Assembly (NCBI GenBank): GCA_947307415.1
Contig: CAMZJA010000005.1
Span: 1-64,000, forward strand
Length of the DNA: 64,000 bases
Reading direction: 5' to 3'
Source: an uncultured Bacteroidales bacterium
Lineage (GTDB): Bacteria > Bacteroidota > Bacteroidia > Bacteroidales > F082
Shown here: positions 26,531 to 36,092 of the stretch, piece by piece
Position numbering within the stretch: position 1 is the stretch's first letter
Layout of the letters: each line of letters opens with the position of its first letter
The notes under the pieces: model-generated
Told to the model about the DNA's origin: nothing
The model's input: only the letters and a program-made list of their open reading frames with translations
Database searches by the model: none
Made by a program: the position numbers and the translations under genes

Positions 26531-27887
26531 TACACAACGGTCCACGACTTTCCTCAAAGTTTATTATAAGTTTATCTAGTTCGACAGGGTCGAAACGAAC
26601 TATACGTTTGTATCCAACGGTTGAGGTGGTGTCGTAAGTGTTGATTTTGAGCCACTTACCATCTTTCTCGCCTTCCAGATTGAATGACTTCACACGCTGC
26701 CCCAGTTTAACATATTCCTGAATCAGGACACGGCTCATGGTGACAGGCTTATCCATTGAAAACGAGATAGTTCCATAAGGATAATCATCGTTAGTAGCCC
26801 AAAACGTCTCAGGATCGCCATCGTTGACTTTTGAAACAGAGAAACGGTGCCCGCGTTCATCGTCGGCAGACACTTTCGCATCAGCTAACAGATTGTGGCT
26901 CAATTCGTTAGATATAACTTGATAAAACTCGACGGCACGAGCGGAGTCGACAGGATGGATTTTTCCGTTAAGGGTGACAGGAAAGTTCAGCAAGAGGTTG
27001 GCATTACGTCCGACGCTCTTGTAATATATATCACATAACTCATTGATTGTCTTAACTTTAGTATCTTCATTCTTATGATAAAACCAGCCCGGACGGATGG
27101 AGACGTCGACCTCAGCAGGCTGCCATTCGGCGCCGTTTTCAGTGACATTACACCAATTTGTGGCGTGGGCGTAGCCTTTCTCGTTGCCCACCCAGCGCAC
27201 TGTCTGGTAGGGACCACCGAAGATCATCGCTGTGGGATGGCGCGACAGCACAGTATCTTTAGCGCGTTGATAATCATAGTATTTGTTATGATCGATTTGG
27301 CGAGTCTCGTTAGCGCCGCCGTAGTAACCGTCGCCGCCGTTGGCACCGTCGAACCAGAATTCGAACAAAGGACCATAGTTTTTCGTGAGCTCATTGATTT
27401 GTTGATGATATGTGGCGACATATTCAGGAAAGGCGTAGCGAGGATGATGGCGATCCCAGGGAGAGCAATATATTCCAAACAGAAGACCATGACGTTGGCA
27501 TGCCTCGGAGAGCTCTTTTACAACATCTCCTTCCCCATTGTTATAAGGAGAGTGCGAGATATTGTAATCTGTTGATTCTGTGGGCCAAAGGCAGAATCCG
27601 TCGTGATGTTTCGCGGTAAGGATTACGCCTTTCATTCCTGCATTTTTGAGCGTTGCCGCCCATTGGTCGCAATCGAGGTTTTCGGGATTAAATGTCGATG
27701 CAGGAGTGTCGCCGTAGCCCCATTCAAGGTCGTTGAAAGTGTTAAGTCCGAAATGGATAAAAGCATAGGTTTCAAGCTCCTGCCATGCCAGCTGTTCGGC
27801 TGTAGGAACGGGATAAATGGGCTCCGGGGCTTTGGTGCAGGAAGCCAAAATCAAAGCAGTTATCGTTGTCAGAATTATTCTTTTCAT
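26508..27887 (-). CDS. GH29 alpha-L-fucosidase, lipoprotein, with C-terminal discoidin-like domain
   Basis: A 459-residue enzyme. The ATG at 27887 gives a clean lipoprotein signal (MKRIILTTI, ending LASC); an in-frame codon at 27923 adds 12 residues without value. The GH29 catalytic domain has FIHFGLNTF, AKHHDGFCLWP, IYCSPWDRHH and FEFWFDGANGG, where the Asp of WFDG is the expected nucleophile. The C-terminal 130 residues resemble an F5/8-type carbohydrate-binding module. The overall pattern seems closer to the GH29-B group (alpha-1,3/1,4-fucosidases) than to broad GH29-A, but that is inference. It removes fucose from host glycans outside the cytoplasm and heads the glycan module. Confidence 0.88.
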   Translation of the reverse strand: MKRIILTTITALILASCTKAPEPIYPVPTAEQLAWQELETYAFIHFGLNTFNDLEWGYGDTPASTFNPENLDCDQWAATLKNAGMKGVILTAKHHDGFCLWPTESTDYNISHSPYNNGEGDVVKELSEACQRHGLLFGIYCSPWDRHHPRYAFPEYVATYHQQINELTKNYGPLFEFWFDGANGGDGYYGGANETRQIDHNKYYDYQRAKDTVLSRHPTAMIFGGPYQTVRWVGNEKGYAHATNWCNVTENGAEWQPAEVDVSIRPGWFYHKNEDTKVKTINELCDIYYKSVGRNANLLLNFPVTLNGKIHPVDSARAVEFYQVISNELSHNLLADAKVSADDERGHRFSVSKVNDGDPETFWATNDDYPYGTISFSMDKPVTMSRVLIQEYVKLGQRVKSFNLEGEKDGKWLKINTYDTTSTVGYKRIVRFDPVELDKLIINFEESRGPLCISNIEAY

Positions 27888-27910
27888 GTCACAAAAATAC
27901 AAATTTTTTC

Positions 27911-27941
27911 TTGTTTTTTTCAAAAATCATTTCTAATTTTG
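27911..27941 (+). promoter_or_regulatory. promoter of the T9SS adhesin-like gene and galK run
   Basis: TTG at 27911-27913, 20 bases, then TAATTTTG at 27934-27941. This matches the Bacteroidota consensus and leaves a leader of about 38 bases to the ATG at 27986. Confidence 0.65.
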
Positions 27942-27985
27942 TAGGTTAAATTAATTTTGGAATTAATCAAATAAAAATTATAAAA

Positions 27986-30466
27986 ATGAAAAAACTTTAC
28001 TTTACGATTTTAGCATTGATTATCAGCACGATGGCTTTTGCACAAGTCCTTGTTGATGAAGGTTTTGAAACAGGAAACACAGTCGGGCAAACGCCGACAG
28101 GCTGGATTTGCAGCGACAACGGATGGAAAGCAGGCATCACCATTCCTGACGACAACGAAGCGCGCGGCCGCAAGCCTCATACAGGCGACTGGTATATGTA
28201 TGCCACCTATAACACCGACGTTTGGACTTACAAACAGATCAACGTGACAGCAGGCAACTACTACCGCGTTTCGTTCTGGTATGTGACATGGCATACCGAC
28301 CATTTCAACCTTGAAGTCAAAGCCGGTGCAAGCGCTAATCCGGCAGCGATGACAACAAATGTTGTTCCGTTGTTTGTTATCGATAATACAGAATATCAGC
28401 AGACCTCAGGAGTTTTCCAAGCCACAAGCACTGGCAGCTATTATGTGGGATTCCATAGCTCAGCCAATAACTTCGCATGGTATCTGTCGATTGATGATGT
28501 TGTAATTGAGCAAACTGCACAATATTACTTTGATATTGAACAACTTACAGCCGACACCACAGCATATTTCGGCGAATCGGTATATCTGCGTTTCTTGCTT
28601 AGCAACACAGGAGAACAGTCAGACACTTATCAGTTCGTCAATACAAGCACATTGCCTATTGAATTCTATCAAAACGGCTCACCGGTGACGCAAGTCAGCC
28701 TTAATTACAACACTTCAGTGGAGTTGGTCGCAAAGGCGACACTGCCTATGAACCTGAGCAACAACCAGGAGTTACACGTCACTTTCAACGTAACGTCGTC
28801 GCATTCAGCTCCGGTACAGTCGGCCGATTACACCATCACCGCCATTGAGCCTTTCCATTCATTCCCATTGATGCAAGGCTTTGAGAGCACCACATTCCCT
28901 CCGACAGGCTGGCAGAACGTAGCCACCAACGGCAACTACGTTTACGAACGCAAGACCTCCAACGACTGGCCAAACTGCCTGCCACACGAGGAGAGCGCCG
29001 CAATGGCACGTTTCTACTGCTACACCAGTCCGGCTGGCAGCTCATGTAATTTAGTATCGCCTAAGATGCAGCTCAGCGCCACCGACAACGTTGTACGTTA
29101 CTGGATTTTCCGTAACTTTAACAATAACATCAACCGTCCTGACAGAATCAACGTGTACTACTCTCCTACCACCAACATCGCCGACGGCACCTTACTCGGC
29201 ACGGTGCACCGCAACACCATGATGGAGCCTGTGGCCGGCGAATTGAGCGACTGGTACGAATACAGCTACACCTTCGACAGTCCTGAAGGCTACGGATTCA
29301 TCATTTTTGAGGCCGTCAGCGGCTATGGATGGAACCTCTGCATCGACGACATCTACATCAACTCGACATCGCAGGACAACAACCCACCGACAGTGGTGTC
29401 GCTAAAAGGCACTCAGACATGGGCCGACAGCCCAATGAATCTCACCTTGAGATTATACGACGAATCAGGAATGCCAAACCAGATGCAGGCAACGTATACT
29501 ATTGGCGGTCAATCGCATGACGTTACGTTTAACAAGTCATCGAAAGCCAATTCCGATTATACGGCAACCATTCCGGCACAGGCCAACCACGCAACCGCCA
29601 GCATCGTCTTCCACTTGGTTGACGACCTCGGTCACGCTGCCGATTCAGATCCATACACATTGCATTGGGACTGGCAGGCTCCTATCCTTCTTGAAGGCTT
29701 TGAAGACGAGCAGTTCCCTCCAGAGGGCTGGTCGATACAATCACTCAACATGAGTTGGTTCAGCTGGTACAGATTCAGAGCGGAATACGCCACCAACTAT
29801 TTCGGTGACGAATACTATGTTGTACCTCCGCAAGGCGAGAGAATGGCAGGCGTTGAATGGGACGAGTCGGAAGAATGGGGACCACAGGACGAGGCTCTCG
29901 TGACACCTCTGTTGGCAATCAACCGCCCGACGGCGCTCACTTTTGAGACATTCTGCCAATATGGTATTCCGGATTACCAAGACCATTATAAAGTGGATGT
30001 TTTGAACACTAACACTGGCGAGTGGGTCACACTATGGGATGCTGTCAACCAGCCACAATGGGTAAATGAATTCCAAGAGCCGGTTCACCTTGACCTTTCG
30101 GCTTACCAAGGACAGAACATCAGGTTGAGATGGCGCGCTCACAACAACGGCAGCGACATCTTGACATATTCATGGTTCATCGATAACGTGAAAGTAGTGG
30201 CAACAGATACCGTGACTTCAGTATGCGAGACCAATTATCTTGAGACTAAGATATATCCAAATCCTGTTGATAACTTCTTGACTATCAGCGCAGAAGAAGA
30301 TATTGAGCATATCAATGTCTATAATATTCTTTCTGTTAAAGTGATGGAGATGGCCATCAACAACAAGGAAGCCGTCGTCGACCTCTCGAGACTTGACTCA
30401 GGCATGTATTTGATTGAGATTATCGGCAAGAATGAAAAGAATATCCAAACAATAATCAAGAGATAA
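27986..30466 (+). CDS. T9SS secreted protein with three choice-of-anchor-J-type domains
   Basis: An 826-residue exported protein (signal peptide ending AFAQ). Three related modules begin with VDEGFETGNTVG (about residue 23), LMQGFESTTFPPTGW (about 292) and LLEGFEDEQFPPEGW (about 571); each ends with a SIDD or CIDD-type motif. These belong to the cleaved-adhesin/choice-of-anchor J family, jelly-roll domains found in gingipain haemagglutinin regions. The last 75 residues are a Por-type T9SS sorting domain (KIYPNPVDNFL, GMYLIEI). It probably binds glycan or protein at the cell surface. It ends 1 base before galK, so it appears to be the first gene of the sugar operon. Confidence 0.85.
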   Translation: MKKLYFTILALIISTMAFAQVLVDEGFETGNTVGQTPTGWICSDNGWKAGITIPDDNEARGRKPHTGDWYMYATYNTDVWTYKQINVTAGNYYRVSFWYVTWHTDHFNLEVKAGASANPAAMTTNVVPLFVIDNTEYQQTSGVFQATSTGSYYVGFHSSANNFAWYLSIDDVVIEQTAQYYFDIEQLTADTTAYFGESVYLRFLLSNTGEQSDTYQFVNTSTLPIEFYQNGSPVTQVSLNYNTSVELVAKATLPMNLSNNQELHVTFNVTSSHSAPVQSADYTITAIEPFHSFPLMQGFESTTFPPTGWQNVATNGNYVYERKTSNDWPNCLPHEESAAMARFYCYTSPAGSSCNLVSPKMQLSATDNVVRYWIFRNFNNNINRPDRINVYYSPTTNIADGTLLGTVHRNTMMEPVAGELSDWYEYSYTFDSPEGYGFIIFEAVSGYGWNLCIDDIYINSTSQDNNPPTVVSLKGTQTWADSPMNLTLRLYDESGMPNQMQATYTIGGQSHDVTFNKSSKANSDYTATIPAQANHATASIVFHLVDDLGHAADSDPYTLHWDWQAPILLEGFEDEQFPPEGWSIQSLNMSWFSWYRFRAEYATNYFGDEYYVVPPQGERMAGVEWDESEEWGPQDEALVTPLLAINRPTALTFETFCQYGIPDYQDHYKVDVLNTNTGEWVTLWDAVNQPQWVNEFQEPVHLDLSAYQGQNIRLRWRAHNNGSDILTYSWFIDNVKVVATDTVTSVCETNYLETKIYPNPVDNFLTISAEEDIEHINVYNILSVKVMEMAINNKEAVVDLSRLDSGMYLIEIIGKNEKNIQTIIKR

Positions 30467-30467
30467 A

Positions 30468-31616
30468 ATGGATATAAATCAGATAAAAGATAAGTTTAAG
30501 TCGTTATTTGGCAACGAGTTACGCGTGTACACCTCGCCTGGTCGCGTCAATTTGATCGGCGAGCACACCGACTACAACGGCGGCTATGTGTTTCCTGGAG
30601 CCATCGACAAAGGCATCTATGCCGCGATAAACCCAAATAGAACTGATAAAATCAGAGCCTACTCTATTGATTATCAAGCAACAAGTGAATTTGGGATGCG
30701 TGAGGAAGACGCGCCTAAGGAGCCTTGGGCAAGATATATCTTCGGAGTTGTTCGCGAAATGCAGAAACGGTGTTTTCAGCCTAAAGGCTTCGACACCGTG
30801 TTTGCCGGCGACGTGCCACTCGGAGCGGGAATGTCGTCGTCAGCGGCCTTGGAAAGCACCTTCGTCTTTGCGTTGAACGATATCTATAATCTTGGCATCG
30901 ACAAGTTTGAGTTGGCCAGAATCGGGCAGTCGACCGAGCACAACTACTGCGGAGTGAAGTGTGGCATCATGGATCAGTTCGCGTCAATCTTCGGCAAAAA
31001 AGGACATCTGATGCGCCTCAACTGCGCCACCATGGAATTCGAATATTTCCCATTCGATCCGAAGGGTTACAAGGTTGTTTTGCTCGACACCGTTGTAAAA
31101 CACGAGCTGGCGTCGTCGGCCTACAACAAACGCCGTGAGTCGTGCGAGAACGCATGCAAACACATTCAAGTTAAACATAAGGAAATCAAATATTTAAGTG
31201 ACGCTACCTTGAATTTACTTGAAGAAATTAAAAACGAGATTTCGCATGAAGATTACATGCGCGCAAAGTATGTTATAGGTGAAAAACAGCGCGTTTTGGA
31301 CGTCTGCGACGCCCTCGAAAAAGGCGATTACGAGACCGTCGGCGACCGAATGTACGGCACCCATTTCGGCATGAGCAAGGAGTATGAGGTGAGCTGCGAC
31401 GAGCTCGATTTCTTGAACGACATCGCAAAAGAATGCGGCGTCACCGGCTCGAGAGTCATGGGCGGCGGCTTTGGAGGTTGCACGATAAATTTGGTCAAAG
31501 AAGAACTTTATGATAAATTTATTGAGACAGCGAAAGAGAAGTTTAATAAGAAATTTGGGCATGAGCCGAAGGTGTATGATGTGGTGATTAGTGACGGAGC
31601 AAGGAGAATTGAGTGA
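30468..31616 (+). CDS. galK: galactokinase
   Basis: A 382-residue GHMP kinase. RVNLIGEHTDYNGGYVFP is the galactokinase signature, GAGMSSSAALE the ATP-binding motif, and GSRVMGGGFGGCTINLV the third GHMP motif. The conserved HCGMDQ-like region reads KCGIMDQFASIFG. Known role: ATP-dependent formation of galactose-1-phosphate in the Leloir pathway. No galT or galE lies in the window; the next gene is a nucleotidyltransferase that might supply the activation step. N-acetylgalactosamine kinase is a relative, but the motifs fit GalK best. Start 1 base after the T9SS gene. Confidence 0.93.
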   Translation: MDINQIKDKFKSLFGNELRVYTSPGRVNLIGEHTDYNGGYVFPGAIDKGIYAAINPNRTDKIRAYSIDYQATSEFGMREEDAPKEPWARYIFGVVREMQKRCFQPKGFDTVFAGDVPLGAGMSSSAALESTFVFALNDIYNLGIDKFELARIGQSTEHNYCGVKCGIMDQFASIFGKKGHLMRLNCATMEFEYFPFDPKGYKVVLLDTVVKHELASSAYNKRRESCENACKHIQVKHKEIKYLSDATLNLLEEIKNEISHEDYMRAKYVIGEKQRVLDVCDALEKGDYETVGDRMYGTHFGMSKEYEVSCDELDFLNDIAKECGVTGSRVMGGGFGGCTINLVKEELYDKFIETAKEKFNKKFGHEPKVYDVVISDGARRIE

Positions 31617-31641
31617 GATTCCTCACTGCGTTCGGAATGAC
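31615..31641. repeat. palindromic repeat, half-copy C
   Basis: Right half only: GAGATTCCTCACTG to TTCGGAATGAC, starting at the galK stop codon. Same dispersed family as at 24086-24160. Confidence 0.6.
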
Positions 31642-31669
31642 AGACAAATAAGAATTAATTTATTATAAA

Positions 31670-32569
31670 ATGAAGCCAACATTATTAGTTTTAGCAGCTG
31701 GAATGGGTTCACGATATGGAGCCCTGAAGCAGATGGACGGTGTAGGTCCTAACAATGAAGCGATTTTGGATTATTCGATCTATGACGCCAAGCGCGCCGG
31801 ATTCGGGAAAGTCGTTTTTGTGATCAGAAAAGATTTTGCGGAAGCATTCGAGAAAGTCAACAACAGCAAGAAATTCGGATTGCCTGTTGAGTATGTTTAT
31901 CAAGGACTTGACTGTCTGCCAAAGGGTTACACAGTGCCAGAAGGCCGTGTAAAACCTTGGGGAACAGGCCATGCAGTGCTGATGGCAGCTAACGTAATCA
32001 ACGAGCCGTTTGCGGTTATCAACGCCGACGATTTCTATGGCAAAGAGGCATACGAAGTACTGGCGAAATACCTGCAGGAATGTGAAGGCAAGAAAGGTGC
32101 TTATTCGATGGTAGCCTACAAGCTTAAGAACACCTTGTCGGACTTCGGCACAGTGTCGCGCGGCGTGTGCACATCAAACAGATGCAACTATCTGCAGACA
32201 ATTGTGGAGCGCACATCTATTGCCAAGACAGCGGAAGGTGCAGCCTACACCGATGAAACAGGCGAGCACTCTCTCCCACTCGACACTCTGGTATCTATGA
32301 ATTTCTTCGGTTTTACACCAGATTTCTTGGGTTATCTGGAAGACGGATTCAAGACATTCTTGGATGGTCCGGCACAGACCAACATCAAGGCTGAGTTCTA
32401 CATCCCATTGATGGTCAACAACTTAATCAACGACAAGAAGGCAAAATTGAAAGTTTTGTCAAGCGATGCCGTTTGGTTTGGTGTGACATACAAAGAAGAC
32501 AAGCCGGATGTGGTGAAGAAGATTCAGAATCTCATCGACAAGGGTGTTTATCCGAAAAATCTTTGGTAA
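31670..32569 (+). CDS. sugar-1-phosphate nucleotidyltransferase-like protein
   Basis: A 299-residue GT-A-fold nucleotidyltransferase. It opens with LLVLAAGMGSRYGALKQMDG, a variant of the GxGTRxxPxTK motif in which the usual Pro/Thr are absent. WGTGHAVLMAAN and AVINADDFYG are the substrate and metal sites. The family is annotated only as nucleotidyltransferase in Bacteroidota. Its place between galK and a sugar permease, with an N-acetylhexosamine kinase nearby, makes uridylylation of Gal-1-P or GalNAc/GlcNAc-1-P a reasonable guess. That is inference from context and has no direct proof. Confidence 0.8.
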   Translation: MKPTLLVLAAGMGSRYGALKQMDGVGPNNEAILDYSIYDAKRAGFGKVVFVIRKDFAEAFEKVNNSKKFGLPVEYVYQGLDCLPKGYTVPEGRVKPWGTGHAVLMAANVINEPFAVINADDFYGKEAYEVLAKYLQECEGKKGAYSMVAYKLKNTLSDFGTVSRGVCTSNRCNYLQTIVERTSIAKTAEGAAYTDETGEHSLPLDTLVSMNFFGFTPDFLGYLEDGFKTFLDGPAQTNIKAEFYIPLMVNNLINDKKAKLKVLSSDAVWFGVTYKEDKPDVVKKIQNLIDKGVYPKNLW

Positions 32570-32580
32570 CTTCCTCCTCC

Positions 32581-32618
32581 GTCATTTCGACTGAAGCGAA
32601 GCGGAATGGAGAAATCTT
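32581..32618. repeat. palindromic repeat, half-copy D
   Basis: Left half only: GTCATTTCGACTGAAGCGAA, then GCGGAATGGAGAAATC. The same 30 or so bases recur at 63739 and, with one change, at 57588. Confidence 0.7.
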
Positions 32619-32654
32619 TTATAAAGTGTAAAGTTCAAAATTAATAATTAAAAT

Positions 32655-33944
32655 ATGGCAGAAAAAGCAAAACAATGGGGTGCGATCATAGTGATGATAG
32701 CCCTCTTCGCGATGATAGCCTTCGTGACGAACCTCTGTTCACCGATGGCGGTTATCGTTAAAAACCAGTACGGCGCGAGCAATTTCCTCTCGCAGATTGG
32801 CAATTACGGCAACTTCATCGCATATCTTGTGATGGGTATTCCTTCGGGCATGCTTCTCAAGAGATACGGTTATAAAAAGACATCACTGATAGCGTTAGCA
32901 GTAGGTATCATTGGCATTTTGGTGCAGTGGCTCAGCGGATGGGCAGGCTTCGGTGTGTATCTCATCGGCGCCTTCATCGCAGGCTTCTGCATGTGCATGC
33001 TCAACACAGTGGTCAACCCAATGCTTAACCTTCTCGGCGGCGGTGGCAATAAAGGCAACCAGCTCATCCAGATCGGTGGAGTGTTTAACTCAGCGGCAGC
33101 CGTGGCGGTCTACATCATCATGGGCGCACTCATCGGAGAGGCAGCAAAAGCTAAGATTTCCGATGCTACACCAGCTTTGATGATAGCCTTGGCCATCTTC
33201 GTCATAGGCTTCATCGTGATACTCTTCACGAAGATTGAGGAGCCGGCACAGCCTGTCGAGGTGAAGTCGGAGGTGAAGGACAAATACAGCGCCTTCTCTT
33301 TCCGTCATTTCAAACTCGGCATCCTCGCCATCTTCCTGTATGGCGGCATCGAAGTCGGAACACCTACTTATATTATGCAATACCTCACCGCGGCACCTGA
33401 CGCAGCAACTCCAGGCATCGGCATGAGCGGCACCATCGCGGGTCTCATCGTGGCTGTCTATTGGCTGATGATGCTCATCGGTCGTTTCGTGGGCGGCGCC
33501 ATCGGCGGCAAGGTGTCGTCAAAAGCAATGGTGACAACGGTTTCCATCGCTTCAATAGTGCTTGTGTTGTTCGGCATGTTCGCTCCTACCAATCTCATGG
33601 TTAACGTTCCGGGCATCGACTGGGCTAACACAGCTGTCATCTGGGCTGAGGTTCCGATAGGCATCTTCGCCTTCATCCTTGTGGGTCTTTGCACCTCGGT
33701 GATGTGGGGCAGCATCTTCAACCTCGCCACTGAGGGTCTCGGCAAGTACACAGCAATGGCGTCGGGCATCTTCATGACGATGGTGTTCGGCTTCGCCATC
33801 ATGGTGGGCTTGCAGGGCTTGGTCGCCGACTGGACAGGCAGCTACATGACGAGCTACGTCGTGGTGTTGTTCTGCGCAGCGTACATCTTATATTATGCGC
33901 TGATCGGACACAGGAATGTGAACAAAGACATCCCGACAGAGTAA
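32655..33944 (+). CDS. FHS-family sugar:proton symporter (MFS)
   Basis: A 429-residue permease with about 12 hydrophobic segments. The pattern VTNLCSPMAVIVK, NYGNFIAYLVMGIPSG and LNTVVNPMLNLLGG fits the FucP/GluP (FHS) branch of the MFS. Loops between segments 6 and 7 are charged (EVKSEVKDKYS). It should bring galactose, glucose, fucose or an N-acetylhexosamine across the inner membrane; position in the cluster favours galactose or GalNAc. It is the last gene of the run that starts at 27986 and is followed by a clear terminator. Confidence 0.87.
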   Translation: MAEKAKQWGAIIVMIALFAMIAFVTNLCSPMAVIVKNQYGASNFLSQIGNYGNFIAYLVMGIPSGMLLKRYGYKKTSLIALAVGIIGILVQWLSGWAGFGVYLIGAFIAGFCMCMLNTVVNPMLNLLGGGGNKGNQLIQIGGVFNSAAAVAVYIIMGALIGEAAKAKISDATPALMIALAIFVIGFIVILFTKIEEPAQPVEVKSEVKDKYSAFSFRHFKLGILAIFLYGGIEVGTPTYIMQYLTAAPDAATPGIGMSGTIAGLIVAVYWLMMLIGRFVGGAIGGKVSSKAMVTTVSIASIVLVLFGMFAPTNLMVNVPGIDWANTAVIWAEVPIGIFAFILVGLCTSVMWGSIFNLATEGLGKYTAMASGIFMTMVFGFAIMVGLQGLVADWTGSYMTSYVVVLFCAAYILYYALIGHRNVNKDIPTE

Positions 33945-33977
33945 AAAAAAGAGGCTCGTTTGAGCCTCTTTTTTTAT
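33943..33977. terminator. strong bidirectional intrinsic terminator
   Basis: Fourteen-base stem, AAAAAAAGAGGCTC with GAGCCTCTTTTTTT, and a 4-base GTTT loop, directly at the end of the permease gene and the convergent lipoprotein gene. Confidence 0.9.
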
Positions 33978-34924
33978 TTGTTACGCACAAGTCGAACGCT
34001 TCTTGTCCTTTGTCTGTATCCATTATTATACGGATCGACTTTAGGATCGAAATTAAACGAATAAGCGTCTTCACCATTAGGGAAACAAGTGCTTGACCAA
34101 TAATATCCGTGTTCAATCCATTTAACAGCGAGGCCTTCTCTTACGCCTGCCGCAGGAAGATACACTGCACCGTGAGATTCGATACTTTCTTCCCAATCAA
34201 TAATTGTAAGGATATTATCTGTGAAATCGCTGTCCTCTTCATTGACACTATTAAACTCATAGTATGATGCTTCCCAGTTATCAGGGAAGATGATCACACC
34301 GTTGTTTCTACCTATGCGAACCTTTACAAATCTATAGTCTGAATTAGTTGTTCGTTCGAATAGTAGATAGACCCATTCGTCGTGTGTGAGAGTACGCCAT
34401 TTGTTGGCTTTATTGCCGCCATTTGAAATAGGATTGGCGCCCCAGTCGGCTTTTCCGTTATTATCAAACAAGTTGCTAGTCATGCTGCCATAAGGGTTAT
34501 AATCGGAATAGGTCTTGCTTGCAGCCCATGGCTGGTAGCAAACAGCGCCATGGTCGTAACCGCTTGTGCCCCATCCAAACAAGTCGATCCAGCCTTCGTA
34601 TGTTGACGAGCACAACTCATTGTTACATTTCACATAATTTTCATACACATTGCCAGCATCGTCATCGCCAACGAAATCGAACTGATGTTCGGCGAAACGC
34701 CATGTGTTTGTCGAAGCTTGGTATTGCAGGTTGCCTTTTGAGAAATACACCTTTCGTGTCTCACTCACTGAGAACACACCTTTTAAGGCTCCTGTCGGCA
34801 CAGTTGACGATGATGACGGAGCCGGTTCTGATGCAGCCGAGTCTTTGTTTTTCTTACATGACACGAGGGTCAAACTCAATGCTAAAATGCAAAGAGCGAT
34901 TGAAAGTAAATTTCTTTTTTTCAT
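33974..34924 (-). CDS. lipoprotein of unknown function
   Basis: A 316-residue protein. The ATG at 34924 (MKKRNLLSI) gives a proper lipoprotein signal ending LVSCKKN; an in-frame codon 9 residues earlier is less likely. A Ser/Pro/Ala-rich spacer follows, then VFSVSETRKVYFSKGNLQY and NTWRFAEHQFDFVG, a pattern repeated in many Bacteroidales surface proteins. Further on are YLPAAGVR and GYYWSSTCF, which resemble the Fibrobacter-type paralogous (FISUMP/formylglycine-like) domains. No catalytic residues can be named. It sits between the sugar operon and the NahK-like kinase but may be unrelated. Confidence 0.75.
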   Translation of the reverse strand: MKKRNLLSIALCILALSLTLVSCKKNKDSAASEPAPSSSSTVPTGALKGVFSVSETRKVYFSKGNLQYQASTNTWRFAEHQFDFVGDDDAGNVYENYVKCNNELCSSTYEGWIDLFGWGTSGYDHGAVCYQPWAASKTYSDYNPYGSMTSNLFDNNGKADWGANPISNGGNKANKWRTLTHDEWVYLLFERTTNSDYRFVKVRIGRNNGVIIFPDNWEASYYEFNSVNEEDSDFTDNILTIIDWEESIESHGAVYLPAAGVREGLAVKWIEHGYYWSSTCFPNGEDAYSFNFDPKVDPYNNGYRQRTRSVRLVRNK

Positions 34925-34974
34925 GAGTTTATTATTTAATTTTCGAGACAAAATTATAAAATATTTAATTCATA

Positions 34975-36012
34975 TCAAAAATTTAAAGAAAAAAGTTTCG
35001 CCTCTGCCCTTTCAAACAAACGCCATTGGGCTTTGGTGCGGACGAGGTTATGCTCAGGGTATTTGATCTTATAGTAGGTGTCGCCGTTGATGTAATCGGC
35101 CAGGAAACGCACGGTTTGCATGTATGGGAAAAGCATAGCGGCATACGGAAGGTTCTCTTTTTCAATTGGGAGGAGGAAATCTTTCGTGCCTTCGAGGTAA
35201 CCTTTTGTGAAAGCCTCATATATCTCCATGTTGAAGTCGATATTATCGAGATTCGGGTCGTCTTCCAAGCCAGTGTTGGCGGCAGTGCGCAAGAAATCGC
35301 CGTAATCGGAGAATATGAAACTCGGCATCACAGTATCCAAATCAATGATACACAACACCTTACCATCCTTATCGAAAAGCATGTTGTTGACTTTAGTGTC
35401 GCAATGGCACACACGTTTCGGCAGTTTACCTTCGCGATAGAGACGCTCGCCGAGTGTCATTTGGGCTTCGCGTTTAAAGATTTCGTCAAGATAATATTGA
35501 ACCTCTTTCACCCGTCCAACTCGGTCTTTGGCGACGGCATCGCGAAGCTGTTTCAAACGGAATTCGATATTATGGAAATCAGGGATAATTTCGCCAAGTG
35601 GCTCTTTCATGTCGGAAAGCAACGACTCAAACTCACCGAACGACTTGCCGGCGATGTAGGAATATTCGGGTGTAACTGCTTGATATGTAATGGAATCAGG
35701 AACAAAATCCATCACTCGCCAATATTTCGAGCCATCGAAATAATACAGCTTCTTATCTTTTGCAGGAAGAAATTGCAGGGTATTTTCGCCTTTTTTACGG
35801 AGATGTGTCGTCACCTTATTAATATTATCCATAAGCATGTCTACATTCTGGAAAATGGCGTTGTTGATTCGTTGCAGCACGTATTTCGGCTTGTCGGAGC
35901 CAGCGACAAAGACTTTGTAGGTGTCGTTGATAAGCCCCTCGCCCATTGGCTTCACGTCGGCAATTTTTTCGGAGATTTCAAATTTTGAAACTATTTCGAT
36001 TAAGTTTTCCAT
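34975..36012 (-). CDS. APH-fold sugar kinase, NahK-like (N-acetylhexosamine 1-kinase candidate)
   Basis: A 345-residue kinase of the aminoglycoside phosphotransferase/choline kinase fold. MGEGLINDTYKV is the nucleotide loop, YVLQRIN the Lys region, VCHCDTKVNNML the catalytic loop (H.D....N) and CIIDLDTVMP the metal-binding Asp. The length and the GEGLINDTY opening match Bifidobacterium NahK, which phosphorylates GlcNAc and GalNAc at C1. Divergent to it is a GH109 that would release GalNAc, so a GalNAc kinase role is well placed. Other small-molecule acceptors cannot be excluded by sequence alone. Confidence 0.8.
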   Translation of the reverse strand: MENLIEIVSKFEISEKIADVKPMGEGLINDTYKVFVAGSDKPKYVLQRINNAIFQNVDMLMDNINKVTTHLRKKGENTLQFLPAKDKKLYYFDGSKYWRVMDFVPDSITYQAVTPEYSYIAGKSFGEFESLLSDMKEPLGEIIPDFHNIEFRLKQLRDAVAKDRVGRVKEVQYYLDEIFKREAQMTLGERLYREGKLPKRVCHCDTKVNNMLFDKDGKVLCIIDLDTVMPSFIFSDYGDFLRTAANTGLEDDPNLDNIDFNMEIYEAFTKGYLEGTKDFLLPIEKENLPYAAMLFPYMQTVRFLADYINGDTYYKIKYPEHNLVRTKAQWRLFERAEAKLFSLNF

Positions 36013-36092
36013 AACAAAATTTTTTGTAAAAATAGAAATAAATATCGTACGTATGAATTTTTTTTGTATTTTTACACTTCAATTCAATAACT

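Noticed and set aside
27892..27924. Promoter-like TTTG-N21-TATTTTTG on the minus strand before the fucosidase.
   Set aside because: Transcription would begin at or after the ATG at 27887, so it cannot serve that start unless the message is leaderless.
35026..35988. Open reading frame of 320 codons on the plus strand.
   Set aside because: It lies exactly opposite the NahK-like kinase, which has clear motifs; the translated product shows no domain and is a shadow frame.
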